Part shown: positions 42,689-50,782 of the stretch, in pieces
How positions within the stretch are numbered: the first letter of the stretch is position 1
Layout: each line of letters opens with the position of its first letter
Assembly: GCA_014656175.1 (NCBI GenBank)
Contig: BNBX01000008.1
Coordinates: 1-64,000, forward strand
Direction: 5' to 3'
From: Streptomyces werraensis
GTDB lineage: Bacteria; Actinomycetota; Actinomycetes; Streptomycetales; Streptomycetaceae
DNA: 64,000 bases
The notes under the pieces: model-generated
What the model was told of the DNA's origin: nothing
Seen by the model: the letters and a program-made list of their open reading frames with translations, nothing else
Databases searched by the model: none
Made by a program: the position numbers and the translations under genes

Positions 42689-44386
42689 ATGTCCGGGACG
42701 ACCACGGCCGCCGCGCTGCGCCGTCGGGCGGCCGGGGCCGGTGCCAACCGGTGGGTGGTGCTCGTCGTCCTCTGCGTCAGCCTGCTGCTGGTCGCCGTCG
42801 ACGCCACCGTGCTGCACGTGGCCGTCCCCGCCGTCACCGAGGACCTCAAGCCCGGCGCGGTGGAACTGCTCTGGATCGTCGACGCCTATCCGCTGGTCTG
42901 CGCCTCGCTGCTGATCCTGTTCGGCACCCTGGGCGACCGCGTCGGCCGCAGACGGATCCTCCTCCTCGGCTACACCCTGTTCGGCGTGGCCTCGGCCATG
43001 GCGGCCTTCGCGGACGACGCGCACCTGCTGATCGTGGCGCGGGCGCTGCTCGGCGTCGGCGGCGCGATGATCATGCCGGCCACGCTGTCGATCCTGCGCC
43101 AGGTCTTCCCCGACCGCCGTGAGCGGGCGCTCGCCATCGGTGTCTGGAGCGCCGTCGCCGCCGTGGGCGCCGCGGTCGGACCGCTGCTCGGCGGCTTCCT
43201 GCTGGAGCACTTCTGGTGGGGCTCGGTCTTCCTGGTCAACATCCCGCTGATGCTGGTCAGCCTGCCCGTCGGGCGGATCCTGCTGCCCGAGTCGAAGGGT
43301 GAGGGCGACGGCCCCTGGGACGTGGTCGGCGCGCTCACGGCCGCCGCCGGGCTGTTCGCGGTGGTCCTCGGGGTGAAGCGGCTCGGCGCGGGCGAGGTCG
43401 GTGCGGCCACGCTGGTGCCGCTGGCCGCGGGGACCGTCCTGCTGGTGCTGTTCGTCCGCCGGCAGCGGAGGCGCGAGCACCCGCTGCTCGACCTGCGGAT
43501 GTTCTCCCGGCCCGCGTTCAGCACCTCGGTCGGCTGCATCGTGCTGGCCATGCTCGCCCTGGTGGGCCTTGAGCTGATCGCCGCGCAGTACCTCCAGCTG
43601 GTGCTGGGACTGTCCCCGCTGGAGACCGGACTGCGGCTGGTGCCGCTCACCTTCGCGGCGATGGCCGCGGGCCTGGCGGGCGCCCGGATGCTGCGCCGGT
43701 TCGGCCCGCGCCGCATGGTCTCCCTCGGCTTCTGCCTCACGGCCGGGGCGGTGGTGCTGCTGACCGCCATGGGCGGCGAGGACAACGCCCCGCTGCTGCT
43801 CGGCGGGTTCGTGCTGCTCGGCTTCGGGCTGGAGACCACCCTCTTCGGCGCGTACGAGTCGATGCTCAGCGAGGCCCCGCAGGACCAGGCCGGCGGGGCG
43901 GCGGCCATCGGCGAGACGTCCTACCAGCTCGGCGCGGGCATCGGCATCGCGCTGCTCGGCAGCGTGATGAACGCGGCCTACGCGCCTGGGCTCTCCCACG
44001 TCCCCGGGGTGCCGCCCTCGGCGTCCGCCGCGGCGGCGCACTCGCTGGGCGAGGCGTACGAGGTCGCGGCCCGCCTCGACGGCCCCGCGGGTGAGGCGCT
44101 GCGCCTGGCCGCCCGCCACTCCTTCGTCCACGGCCTGCACGTGACGCTCCTGGTCAGCGCGGGTCTCCTCCTCGCCGGCGCGGCGATGGCCCTGCGCCTG
44201 CCGCGCCTGATGCACTGCGACCCGGAGGAGGAAACGCCCTGCGGACCCGCCTCCGGGACATCTTCCGCCCCGGCCGACTCCGCCTCCGGGACCACCGCCG
44301 AGGCGTCTGTCGCCCCAGGCCTCGGCAGCGCCCCCATGCGGATGCCCGCGCAGCGGGAGTCGCGTGGCTCGGGCGTGAAGGTCTGA
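42689..44386 (+). CDS. MFS drug/proton antiporter, DHA2 (14-TM) family
   Basis: Predicted protein of 565 aa, ATG with gggagg upstream. Fourteen hydrophobic segments are expected. Motifs include LLVAVDATVLHVAVPAVTEDL, the loop 2-3 motif GTLGDRVGRRRILLLGY and motif C (VGAAVGPLLGGFLLEHFWW). These are typical of EmrB/QacA-type exporters such as antibiotic self-resistance pumps. The substrate is unknown. The C-terminal 60 residues are Pro/Ser/Ala-rich and disordered. The upstream 274 bases hold two palindromes and no other gene. Confidence 0.92.
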   Translation: MSGTTTAAALRRRAAGAGANRWVVLVVLCVSLLLVAVDATVLHVAVPAVTEDLKPGAVELLWIVDAYPLVCASLLILFGTLGDRVGRRRILLLGYTLFGVASAMAAFADDAHLLIVARALLGVGGAMIMPATLSILRQVFPDRRERALAIGVWSAVAAVGAAVGPLLGGFLLEHFWWGSVFLVNIPLMLVSLPVGRILLPESKGEGDGPWDVVGALTAAAGLFAVVLGVKRLGAGEVGAATLVPLAAGTVLLVLFVRRQRRREHPLLDLRMFSRPAFSTSVGCIVLAMLALVGLELIAAQYLQLVLGLSPLETGLRLVPLTFAAMAAGLAGARMLRRFGPRRMVSLGFCLTAGAVVLLTAMGGEDNAPLLLGGFVLLGFGLETTLFGAYESMLSEAPQDQAGGAAAIGETSYQLGAGIGIALLGSVMNAAYAPGLSHVPGVPPSASAAAAHSLGEAYEVAARLDGPAGEALRLAARHSFVHGLHVTLLVSAGLLLAGAAMALRLPRLMHCDPEEETPCGPASGTSSAPADSASGTTAEASVAPGLGSAPMRMPAQRESRGSGVKV

Positions 44387-44812
44387 CCCGCCGGCCCGAA
44401 GCCGCCTCGGGATTCTCCTCGGGGGCCACTGCCACGGTTGCCCGCGGGCTGCGTCCTCGGCGGTTCGCCGGCTGCCCTGCGGGGCAGGCCGCGAGGCTGT
44501 TCGCGCGGCAGGTGACGGGGCCGTCTCCGGTGGTGTTCGCGAGGCCCCGCTCCGGGGTGGGCCTACGCCGTCACCTCCGGGGCCGAATCGGGTGGCGCTC
44601 CGGAGGCCCGGGCCGGGCCCGGAGCGCCCCGATGCCGGGACCGGCCCCGTGCGATGCGCTCAGCGGGAGTCGCCGGGTGGCCGGGGCCGCGGTGTGACGC
44701 GTCCGGCGTGGGCCGGGGTGGACGGCGGGGGGACCGCGTCGTAACGTCGGGCCGAGCCTGACTAGCAGTGCTAGTCGACGTACCGGATGACCAGCCCCCG
44801 GAGGGTGCACCC
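44387..44812. other. Intergenic region between the MFS gene and the acyl-CoA dehydrogenase gene
   Basis: These 426 bases contain no gene I can support; the open frames are compositional. The only clear signal is the palindrome at 44760-44776 next to the dehydrogenase start. Confidence 0.6.
44760..44776. promoter_or_regulatory. Palindromic operator GACTAGCA-G-TGCTAGTC
   Basis: A perfect 8+1+8 inverted repeat, GACTAGCAGTGCTAGTC, ends 36 bp before the dehydrogenase ATG. Its A/T-containing arms stand out in GC-rich DNA. The size and symmetry fit a TetR-family operator, as often controls acyl-CoA metabolism genes. The regulator is not in this window. Confidence 0.7.
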
Positions 44813-46003
44813 ATGGCCGCGTCCGCGAAGCCGCCCGCGTTCGACCCCGCCGACCCCCTCGGCCTCGACGACCTGCTGGAGCCGGAGGACCTGGCGATCC
44901 GGGACACGGTGCGCGGCTGGGCGGCGGACCGTGTGCTGCCGTACGTCGCGGACTGGTACGAGAAGGGTGAGCTGCCGGACATCCGGGAGCTGGCCCGGGA
45001 GCTCGGCGGGATCGGCGCGCTCGGCATGTCCCTCGACGGCTACGGGTGCGCGGGTGCGAGCGCCGTGCAGTACGGGCTTGCCTGCCTGGAACTGGAGGCG
45101 GCCGACTCCGGCATCCGCTCCCTGGTGTCCGTGCAGGGCTCCCTCGCCATGTACGCGATCCACCGCTTCGGCAGCGAGGAGCAGAAGCAGCAGTGGCTGC
45201 CCCGGATGGCGGCCGGCGAGGTCATCGGCTGCTTCGGGCTGACCGAGCCCGACCACGGCTCCGACCCCGGCTCGATGCGCACCTACGCCAAGCGCGACGG
45301 CTCCGACTGGGTGCTCAACGGACGCAAGATGTGGATCACCAACGGGTCCGTCGCCGGGGTCGCCGTGGTGTGGGCGCAGACCGACGACGGCATCCGCGGC
45401 TTCGCCGTCCCCACCGACGCGTCCGGCTTCTCGGCGCCGGAGATCAGGCACAAGTGGTCCCTGCGCGCCTCCGTCACCAGCGAGCTGGTCTTGGACGACG
45501 TACGGCTGCCCGCCGACGCGGTGCTGCCGGGGGTGACCGGACTCAAGGGCCCGCTGAGCTGTCTGTCGCACGCCCGGTACGGGATCGTGTGGGGCTCGAT
45601 GGGCGCCGCGCGGAGCTGTTTCGAGGCTGCGGTCGACTACGCGAAGTCGCGGGAGCAGTTCGGGCGGCCCATCGGCGGCTTCCAGCTCACCCAGGCCAAA
45701 CTCGCCGACATGACGGTGGAACTGCACAAGGGGATCCTGCTCGCCCACCATCTGGGGCGGCGGATGGACGCCGGCCGCCTGCGTCCCGAGCAGGTCAGCT
45801 TCGGCAAACTCAACAACGTGCGCGAGGCGATCGAGATCTGCCGTACGGCCCGGACGATCCTCGGGGCCAACGGGATCTCGCTGGAGTACCCGGTGATGCG
45901 GCACGCGACGAACCTGGAGTCGGTGCTCACCTACGAGGGCACCGTGGAGATGCACCAGCTCGTGCTGGGCAAGGCGCTCACCGGAATCGACGCGTTCCGG
46001 TAG
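44813..46003 (+). CDS. Acyl-CoA dehydrogenase, glutaryl-CoA dehydrogenase type
   Basis: Predicted protein of 396 aa, ATG with ggaggg upstream. FAD-binding motifs are CFGLTEPDHGSDPGSM and WITNGSVAGVAVVWAQ. The catalytic base lies in TYEGTVEMHQLVLGKALTG. The segment DSGIRSLVSVQGSL keeps the Arg that in human GCDH binds the glutaryl carboxylate, which favours glutaryl-CoA (lysine/tryptophan breakdown) over simple fatty acyl-CoA. It is monocistronic, behind a palindromic operator, and converges on the SepF-like gene. Confidence 0.9.
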   Translation: MAASAKPPAFDPADPLGLDDLLEPEDLAIRDTVRGWAADRVLPYVADWYEKGELPDIRELARELGGIGALGMSLDGYGCAGASAVQYGLACLELEAADSGIRSLVSVQGSLAMYAIHRFGSEEQKQQWLPRMAAGEVIGCFGLTEPDHGSDPGSMRTYAKRDGSDWVLNGRKMWITNGSVAGVAVVWAQTDDGIRGFAVPTDASGFSAPEIRHKWSLRASVTSELVLDDVRLPADAVLPGVTGLKGPLSCLSHARYGIVWGSMGAARSCFEAAVDYAKSREQFGRPIGGFQLTQAKLADMTVELHKGILLAHHLGRRMDAGRLRPEQVSFGKLNNVREAIEICRTARTILGANGISLEYPVMRHATNLESVLTYEGTVEMHQLVLGKALTGIDAFR

Positions 46004-46016
46004 ACCCGCCTGCGGG

Positions 46017-46042
46017 GGCGGGGCCGGCTCGGCGGCCCCGCC
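46017..46042. terminator. Terminator between convergent genes
   Basis: A 9-bp stem (ggcggggcc at 46017-46025 with ggccccgcc at 46034-46042) lies between the dehydrogenase stop and the stop of the SepF-like gene, directly abutting the latter. Confidence 0.55.
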
Positions 46043-46480
46043 TCAGCTCTGGTTGAAGAAACCGTCGGCGCGGTGCGCGGCCGGCTCGCCGCTGACCACC
46101 TCGGTGTCGGCGGGGCTGAGCAGGAACACCCGGTTGGACACCCGCTCGATGGAGCCGCGCAGACCGAAGATCAGGCCCGCCGCGAAGTCGACGACGCGCT
46201 TGGCGTCGGCGGCGTCCATGGCCGTGAGGTTCATGATGACCGGCACGCCCTCGCGGAACAGCTCACCGATGGCGCGGGCGTCCCGGAAGCTGTCCGGGGT
46301 GACCGTGCCGATCCGGCGGCCCCGCTCCTCGGCGGCGTCCGCGGCCACCTTGACCCGCGGGTCGGTGACCCAGGCCTCGCCGGGTTCGGTCCCGTCGGAA
46401 TAGTCGTCGTCGTAGTAACGCTCGTCTTCGTTGTCGTCGACGAGGCCAAGCCAGGCACTCGCCTTGCGTACCGATCCCAT
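46043..46480 (-). CDS. SepF-like cell division protein
   Basis: Predicted protein of 145 aa, start preceded by gaggagg on the minus strand. The N-terminus MGSVRKASAWLGLV may act as a membrane-targeting helix. An acidic Tyr/Asp linker follows, then the SepF core: VTPDSFRDARAIGELFREG, VIMNLTAMDAADAKRVVDFAAGL and GSIERVSNRVFLLSP. The main sepF normally lies in the division cluster near ftsZ, so this is a paralogue. From memory S. coelicolor has such a gene (SflA) in this region, affecting FtsZ placement in sporulation. Equivalence is inferred. Confidence 0.88.
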   Translation of the reverse strand: MGSVRKASAWLGLVDDNEDERYYDDDYSDGTEPGEAWVTDPRVKVAADAAEERGRRIGTVTPDSFRDARAIGELFREGVPVIMNLTAMDAADAKRVVDFAAGLIFGLRGSIERVSNRVFLLSPADTEVVSGEPAAHRADGFFNQS

Positions 46481-46771
46481 GGACGCCTCCTCTCACAGCG
46501 GTCTTTCGTGCTTTCCGCATCCCTATGGTCGTCCATGATGCGGAGGGTGCGCCAAGTGGATAGACGCCGCGCGGGGGGTTTGTGACGGTACTGGTGCACA
46601 GCGAATCCGTCGAGAGTCCTGGTTTCCCAAGGGCCGTGACACAAACGGATGCTGACTGAGAGTGAAATATGATTCTACGCGGCGTACGGGTGAAGAGGGG
46701 TGCATCCGGGTGAACGCCGCGACCGGTACGATGCCGCAGCCGAACGTCGTACACATGCACGGGGGGATGTC

Positions 46772-47932
46772 GTGTTCGGGATCGTCAGGCCTTGCCGTCA
46801 CCGGCTGGGCGAGAAGCTCACCGCCCAGTGGACGGCCCATCTCTGCGGGCTCTGCCTGGCCCTGCGCGGCGACCACGGGCAGCTCGCACGCATCGTCACC
46901 AACTACGACGGGCTGCTCATATCCGTTCTGACGGAAGCTCAGGCGGACCGGGGCGGCGGCACGGGACGCCGGACCGCCGGCCCCTGCCCGCTGCGCGGGA
47001 TGCGCACCGCGTCCGTCGCCCACGGCGAGGGCGCGCGGCTGGCCGCGGCCGTCTCCCTCGTCCTCGCCTCCGCCAAGGTGCGCGACCATGTCGCCGACGG
47101 CGACGGGCTGCTGGCCCGCCGTCCGGTGGCGCTCGCCGCGCGCCGGGTGGCGGCGGGCTGGGACCGGGCGGGCGCCCGGACCGGCTCCGAGGTCGGGTTC
47201 GACACCGCCGTCCTGGTCGACGCGGTGGACCGGCAGACCGGCATCGAGTCGCTGGCCGGGCCCGGCACCCCGATCCTCACCGTCACCGAGCCGACCGAGA
47301 CGGCGACCGCGGCGGCCTTCGCGCACACCGCAGTGCTCGCCGGACGGCCCCACAACGCCGCACCGCTCGCGGAGGCCGGGCGTCTCTTCGGGCGCCTCGC
47401 GCATCTGCTGGACGCGGTGGAGGACCGGGAGGCCGACGCCGCCTCCGGAGCCTGGAACCCGCTCACCGCCACGGGCACCTCGCTGGACGAGGCCCGCCGT
47501 CTCGCCGACGACGCCGTGCACGGCATCCGGCTGGCGCTGCGCGAGGCCGAGTTCACGGACGGCTCTCTCGCCCACCGGCTTCTCGTGCATGAACTCCCCA
47601 ACTCCGTCCGGCGTGCCTTCGGTACGCCCTCCTGTGCCCACGGTTCGCATCCGTACGCCCCTCCGGGTGCTCCCGGTGCGCCGGGTGGGCCCACACCCCC
47701 CGAGCCGCCGCGCCGGGACCGGCGCGGCCTGCTGGCGGGGTGCGCCGTGTGGCTGGGACTCGCCTGTACCTGTCAGCTCTGCTGCGGGACCTACGAGGAC
47801 CCGTGGACGCGCGAGCGCAAGGAAGGGTGCCTCAACAACTGCGACTGCGACTGCTGCGAGTGCTGCGAGTGCTGCAACTGTTGCGGAGAGGACGGCTGTT
47901 GCAGCGGGTGCGACTGCGGCTGCGACTGCTGA
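46772..47932 (+). CDS. DUF5685-like protein with extremely cysteine-rich C-terminal tail
   Basis: Predicted protein of 386 aa from GTG 46772 behind ggggggat. It begins MFGIVRPCRHRLGEKLTAQW and continues HLCGLCLALRGDHG, a conserved-looking Cys-containing N-terminus. The middle is an Ala-rich all-helical region. After a Pro/Gly linker and a short hydrophobic stretch (GLLAGCAVWLGLACTCQLCC), residues 353-386 contain 17 Cys in 34 positions, with repeated CC pairs separated by Asp, Glu or Asn. The family name is recalled. Metal binding or a thiol-rich membrane-anchored tail is a plausible inference. Confidence 0.8.
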   Translation: MFGIVRPCRHRLGEKLTAQWTAHLCGLCLALRGDHGQLARIVTNYDGLLISVLTEAQADRGGGTGRRTAGPCPLRGMRTASVAHGEGARLAAAVSLVLASAKVRDHVADGDGLLARRPVALAARRVAAGWDRAGARTGSEVGFDTAVLVDAVDRQTGIESLAGPGTPILTVTEPTETATAAAFAHTAVLAGRPHNAAPLAEAGRLFGRLAHLLDAVEDREADAASGAWNPLTATGTSLDEARRLADDAVHGIRLALREAEFTDGSLAHRLLVHELPNSVRRAFGTPSCAHGSHPYAPPGAPGAPGGPTPPEPPRRDRRGLLAGCAVWLGLACTCQLCCGTYEDPWTRERKEGCLNNCDCDCCECCECCNCCGEDGCCSGCDCGCDC

Positions 47933-47986
47933 GCCGGCCTCGGACGTGACAGGCGCGCTCACGGTTCCCTCCGTGTGCCTGTCGGG

Positions 47987-48004
47987 GGCGATTTTCGGCC
48001 ACCC
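47987..48004 (+). repeat. Shared 18-nt motif, copy A
   Basis: GGCGATTTTCGGCCACCC lies 258 bp upstream of the first protease start. Copy C (38314) is identical over 18 bases in reverse; copy B (49339) matches 15 of the first 16. Confidence 0.75.
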
Positions 48005-48017
48005 CGATCAGTGTTCG

Positions 48018-48047
48018 ACCGGTCGTCACCCCGGTGTGACGACCGGT
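48018..48047. repeat. Perfect 12-bp inverted repeat
   Basis: ACCGGTCGTCAC (48018-48029) and GTGACGACCGGT (48036-48047) are perfect arms around 6 bp. It may terminate the Cys-rich gene, 85 bp upstream, or act as an operator for the protease. GTGTGACG inside it also recurs after motif copy B at 49391. Confidence 0.55.
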
Positions 48048-48261
48048 AACGCCGGGACGGGAGGGGAGCAAGTCGACCAGTCGTCCCTAATCCTCAGGCC
48101 AAAAGGCACCCTTGCGCCGAACGGTCGGTCGGCCGAATACTCACCGCAGCGCTTGTCAGGGGCACGACGGGTCCGGAATCCGGTCCGCCGTCCGCTGGCT
48201 GCGCCTCACCGGGCCCACAACCCCACGAGGGCCCCCAACTTCCTTTGTGGAGGAACGAAAC

Positions 48262-49167
48262 GTGAGGATCAAGCGCACCACCCCCCGAAGCGGCATCTCG
48301 AGACGGACTCGGCTGATCGCCGTCTCCACCGGGCTCGTGGCCGCCGCCGCGATCGCGATCCCCAGCGCGACCGCGGCCGAAACCCCCACCACCTTCAGCG
48401 CCTCCGCGCTCAAGAGCGCGAGCAGCTCGGTGCTGAAGGCCGACGTCCCGGGCACCGCCTGGGCCGTCGACAGCAAGACCAACCGGGTCGTCGTGACCGT
48501 CGACAGCACCGTCTCCCAGGCCGAGATCAACAAGATCAAGCAGCAGGCCGGGGAGAACGCCGAGGCGATCACCGTCAAGCGCACCCCGGGCAAGTTCACC
48601 AAGCTCATCCAGGGCGGTGACGCCATCTACGCGAGCAGCTGGCGCTGCTCCCTCGGCTTCAACGTCCGCAGCAGCAGCGGCGTCGACTACTTCCTGACCG
48701 CCGGTCACTGCACCGACGGCGCGGGCACCTGGTACTCCAACTCCGCCCGCACCACGGCCATCGGCTCGACGGCCGGATCCAGCTTCCCGGGCAACGACTA
48801 CGGCATCGTCCGGTACACCGGCTCCGTCAGCCGGCCCGGCACCGCGAACGGCGTGGACATCACCCGTGCGGCCACCCCGAGCGTGGGCACCACCGTCATC
48901 CGTGACGGTTCCACCACGGGCACCCACAGCGGCCGGGTGACCGCGCTCAACGCGACCGTCAACTACGGCGGCGGCGACATCGTCTCCGGCCTCATCCAGA
49001 CCACGGTCTGCGCCGAGCCCGGCGACTCCGGCGGCGCGCTCTACGGCAGCAACGGCACCGCGTACGGTCTGACCTCCGGCGGCAGCGGCAACTGCTCCTC
49101 CGGCGGCACGACCTTCTTCCAGCCGGTGACCGAGGCCCTGAGCGCCTACGGGGTCAGCGTCTACTAG
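48262..49167 (+). CDS. sprB: Streptogrisin B-like secreted serine protease (S1E)
   Basis: Predicted preproenzyme of 301 aa, GTG with ggagg upstream. It begins MRIKRTTPRSG, then a signal peptide ending near SATA/AETP and a propeptide of the alpha-lytic protease type (GTAWAVDSKTNRVVVTVDST, RTPGKFTKLIQGGDAIY). The mature enzyme holds the triad His in TAGHC, Asp in NDYGIV and Ser in CAEPGDSGG. It ends GTTFFQPVTEALSAYGVSVY. The likeness to S. griseus SprB, recalled, is very high, including the length. It cleaves extracellular protein after large hydrophobic residues. Confidence 0.93.
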   Translation: MRIKRTTPRSGISRRTRLIAVSTGLVAAAAIAIPSATAAETPTTFSASALKSASSSVLKADVPGTAWAVDSKTNRVVVTVDSTVSQAEINKIKQQAGENAEAITVKRTPGKFTKLIQGGDAIYASSWRCSLGFNVRSSSGVDYFLTAGHCTDGAGTWYSNSARTTAIGSTAGSSFPGNDYGIVRYTGSVSRPGTANGVDITRAATPSVGTTVIRDGSTTGTHSGRVTALNATVNYGGGDIVSGLIQTTVCAEPGDSGGALYGSNGTAYGLTSGGSGNCSSGGTTFFQPVTEALSAYGVSVY

Positions 49168-49221
49168 GACGCCCCGCCGGCCCGGCCGGTCCGGTACGGC
49201 TCCCGAGGAGCCTGCAGCCCC

Positions 49222-49258
49222 ACGAGCCCCCGCACGCGACCCGCGTGCGGGGGCTCGT
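49222..49258 (+). terminator. Terminator after the first protease gene, 17-bp stem
   Basis: A perfect 17-bp stem (acgagcccccgcacgcg at 49222-49238 and its complement at 49242-49258) with a 3-nt loop follows the stop by 55 bp. Confidence 0.85.
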
Positions 49259-49338
49259 CCCTGTTCCGGGCCGGGCGCCGCGACCGGTGCGATCGCAACT
49301 TCCGCTCATGGCACGGCGGACGAATCTCGCCGCGGAGG

Positions 49339-49354
49339 GGCGATTTTCAGCCAC
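49339..49354 (+). repeat. Shared motif, copy B
   Basis: GGCGATTTTCAGCCAC differs from copies A and C by one base over 16. With two more G at its left end it matches copy A over 17 of 18. It lies 285 bp upstream of the second protease start. Confidence 0.75.
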
Positions 49355-49639
49355 TCGCCGAACGGGGGGTGCGTGCCCCCGGTAACCCCCGTGTGACGTT
49401 TGCAGTATGAACCGTCCCGTGTCTCCATGAACTGTCAGGACATAGAGGGCGCACGGTCGTTGTCGTACGCGCGTCCGGAAGTCGACCTTGTGTGCTCCCT
49501 GTGACGTTCGGAAGAGTGGGCGGCGTTCAACCGGCGCGGGCGTGGCTTTTTCTGTGCTCCACCCCCGTGGCCGTACGCCTTCCGGTCCGGCGAGGTCCCC
49601 ACAACCCCTCCGGGCCGTCCCCCCACAGGAGGACGTGAG

Positions 49640-50722
49640 TTGAAGCACCGACGCATACCCGGGCGCCGTGCCGTCATGGCGGGTGCGGGCATCGCCGCAC
49701 TGGCCGCGGGCGCGGTCACCTTCCAGACTGCGAACGCCAGCGAGGTCCCGGCCGACGCCGCACCCCGCACCCTCTCGGCCCAGGCGGCCGGAAACCTCGC
49801 CTCGACGCTGCTCCAGGACCTCGGCGCGGACGCGGCGGGAACGTACTACGACGCGAAGAGCAAGAGCCTCGTGGTGAACGTGCTCGACGAGGCCGCGGCC
49901 GAGGCCGTCGAGTCGGCCGGCGCGAAGGCCAGAGTCGTGGCGAACTCGCTCGCCGACCTGAGGAGCGCGCGCACCACGCTCCAGCGGGACGCCGCCGTCC
50001 CGGGCACGTCCTGGGTGACCGACCCGGTCTCCAACAAGGTCGTCGTCACGGCGGACCGCACGGTCTCCCAGGCCGAGTGGACCGAGCTGACCGAGGTCGT
50101 CGAGGGTCTCGGCACCACGGTGGAGCTCCAGCGCACCAAGGGTGAGTTCAAGCCCTTCGTCGCGGGCGGCGACGCCATCACCGGCAACGGCGGGCGCTGT
50201 TCGCTGGGCTTCAACGTGACCAAGGGCGGCGAGCCGCACTTCCTCACCGCGGGCCACTGCACCGAGGGGATCTCGACCTGGTCGGACTCCTCGGGCGACG
50301 TGATCGGCGAGAACGCCGCGTCCAGCTTCCCGGGCGACGACTACGGCCTGGTCAAGTACACGGCCGACGTGGCGCACCCGAGCGAGGTGAACCTGTACGA
50401 CGGCTCCTCGCAGTCGATCTCCGGCGCGGCCGAGGCGACCGTCGGCATGCAGGTGACGCGCAGCGGCTCCACCACCCAGGTCCACTCCGGCACGGTCACC
50501 GGCCTGGACGCCACCGTGAACTACGGCAACGGCGACATCGTCAACGGTCTGATCCAGACCGACGTGTGCGCCGAGCCGGGCGACAGCGGCGGCTCGCTCT
50601 TCTCGGGCGACAAGGCGGTCGGCCTGACCTCCGGCGGCAGCGGCGACTGCACCTCGGGCGGCACGACCTTCTTCCAGCCCGTCACCGAGGCCCTGTCGGC
50701 CACCGGTACGCAGATCGGCTGA
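49640..50722 (+). CDS. Streptogrisin-type secreted serine protease (S1E), larger propeptide
   Basis: Predicted preproenzyme of 360 aa. The TTG at 49640 is well placed behind aggagga (49627-49633); the nearby GTG at 49635 runs into a stop. The signal peptide ends near TANA/SEVP. The propeptide of about 140 residues is longer than in the upstream protease. The triad is His in TAGHC, Asp in DDYGLV and Ser in CAEPGDSGG; the C-terminus GTTFFQPVTEALSATGTQIG is close to the neighbour's. It resembles SprD/SAM-P20-type enzymes. The pair is an old tandem duplication. Confidence 0.92.
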   Translation: MKHRRIPGRRAVMAGAGIAALAAGAVTFQTANASEVPADAAPRTLSAQAAGNLASTLLQDLGADAAGTYYDAKSKSLVVNVLDEAAAEAVESAGAKARVVANSLADLRSARTTLQRDAAVPGTSWVTDPVSNKVVVTADRTVSQAEWTELTEVVEGLGTTVELQRTKGEFKPFVAGGDAITGNGGRCSLGFNVTKGGEPHFLTAGHCTEGISTWSDSSGDVIGENAASSFPGDDYGLVKYTADVAHPSEVNLYDGSSQSISGAAEATVGMQVTRSGSTTQVHSGTVTGLDATVNYGNGDIVNGLIQTDVCAEPGDSGGSLFSGDKAVGLTSGGSGDCTSGGTTFFQPVTEALSATGTQIG

Positions 50723-50740
50723 GCCCGCACAGGGCCGCAC

Positions 50741-50777
50741 GGCGTCCCGCCCCTCCCGCGCGGAGGGGCGGGACGCC
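50741..50777. terminator. Bidirectional terminator, 16-bp stem
   Basis: ggcgtcccgcccctcc (50741-50756) pairs perfectly with 50762-50777 around a 5-nt loop, between the protease gene and the convergent membrane protein gene. Confidence 0.8.
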
Positions 50778-50782
50778 CGCGT

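Larger units (their letters stand above)
47933..48261. other. Intergenic region upstream of the first protease gene
   Basis: These 329 bases hold motif copy A (47987-48004) and a 12-bp hairpin (48018-48047). No further gene is supported. The ribosome binding site ggagg for the protease lies at 48249-48253. A confident -35/-10 pair was not found. Confidence 0.55.
49168..49639. other. Intergenic region between the two protease genes
   Basis: These 472 bases contain a 17-bp hairpin terminator, then motif copy B (49339-49354) and GTGTGACG (49391). No gene is supported. The long stretch before the second protease suggests its own promoter and a long leader. Confidence 0.6.

Noticed and set aside
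48018..48047. Calling the 12-bp inverted repeat a definite terminator of the Cys-rich gene.
   Set aside because: It lacks a T tract, is 85 bp from the stop and shares GTGTGACG with the second protease region, so an operator role is equally likely.
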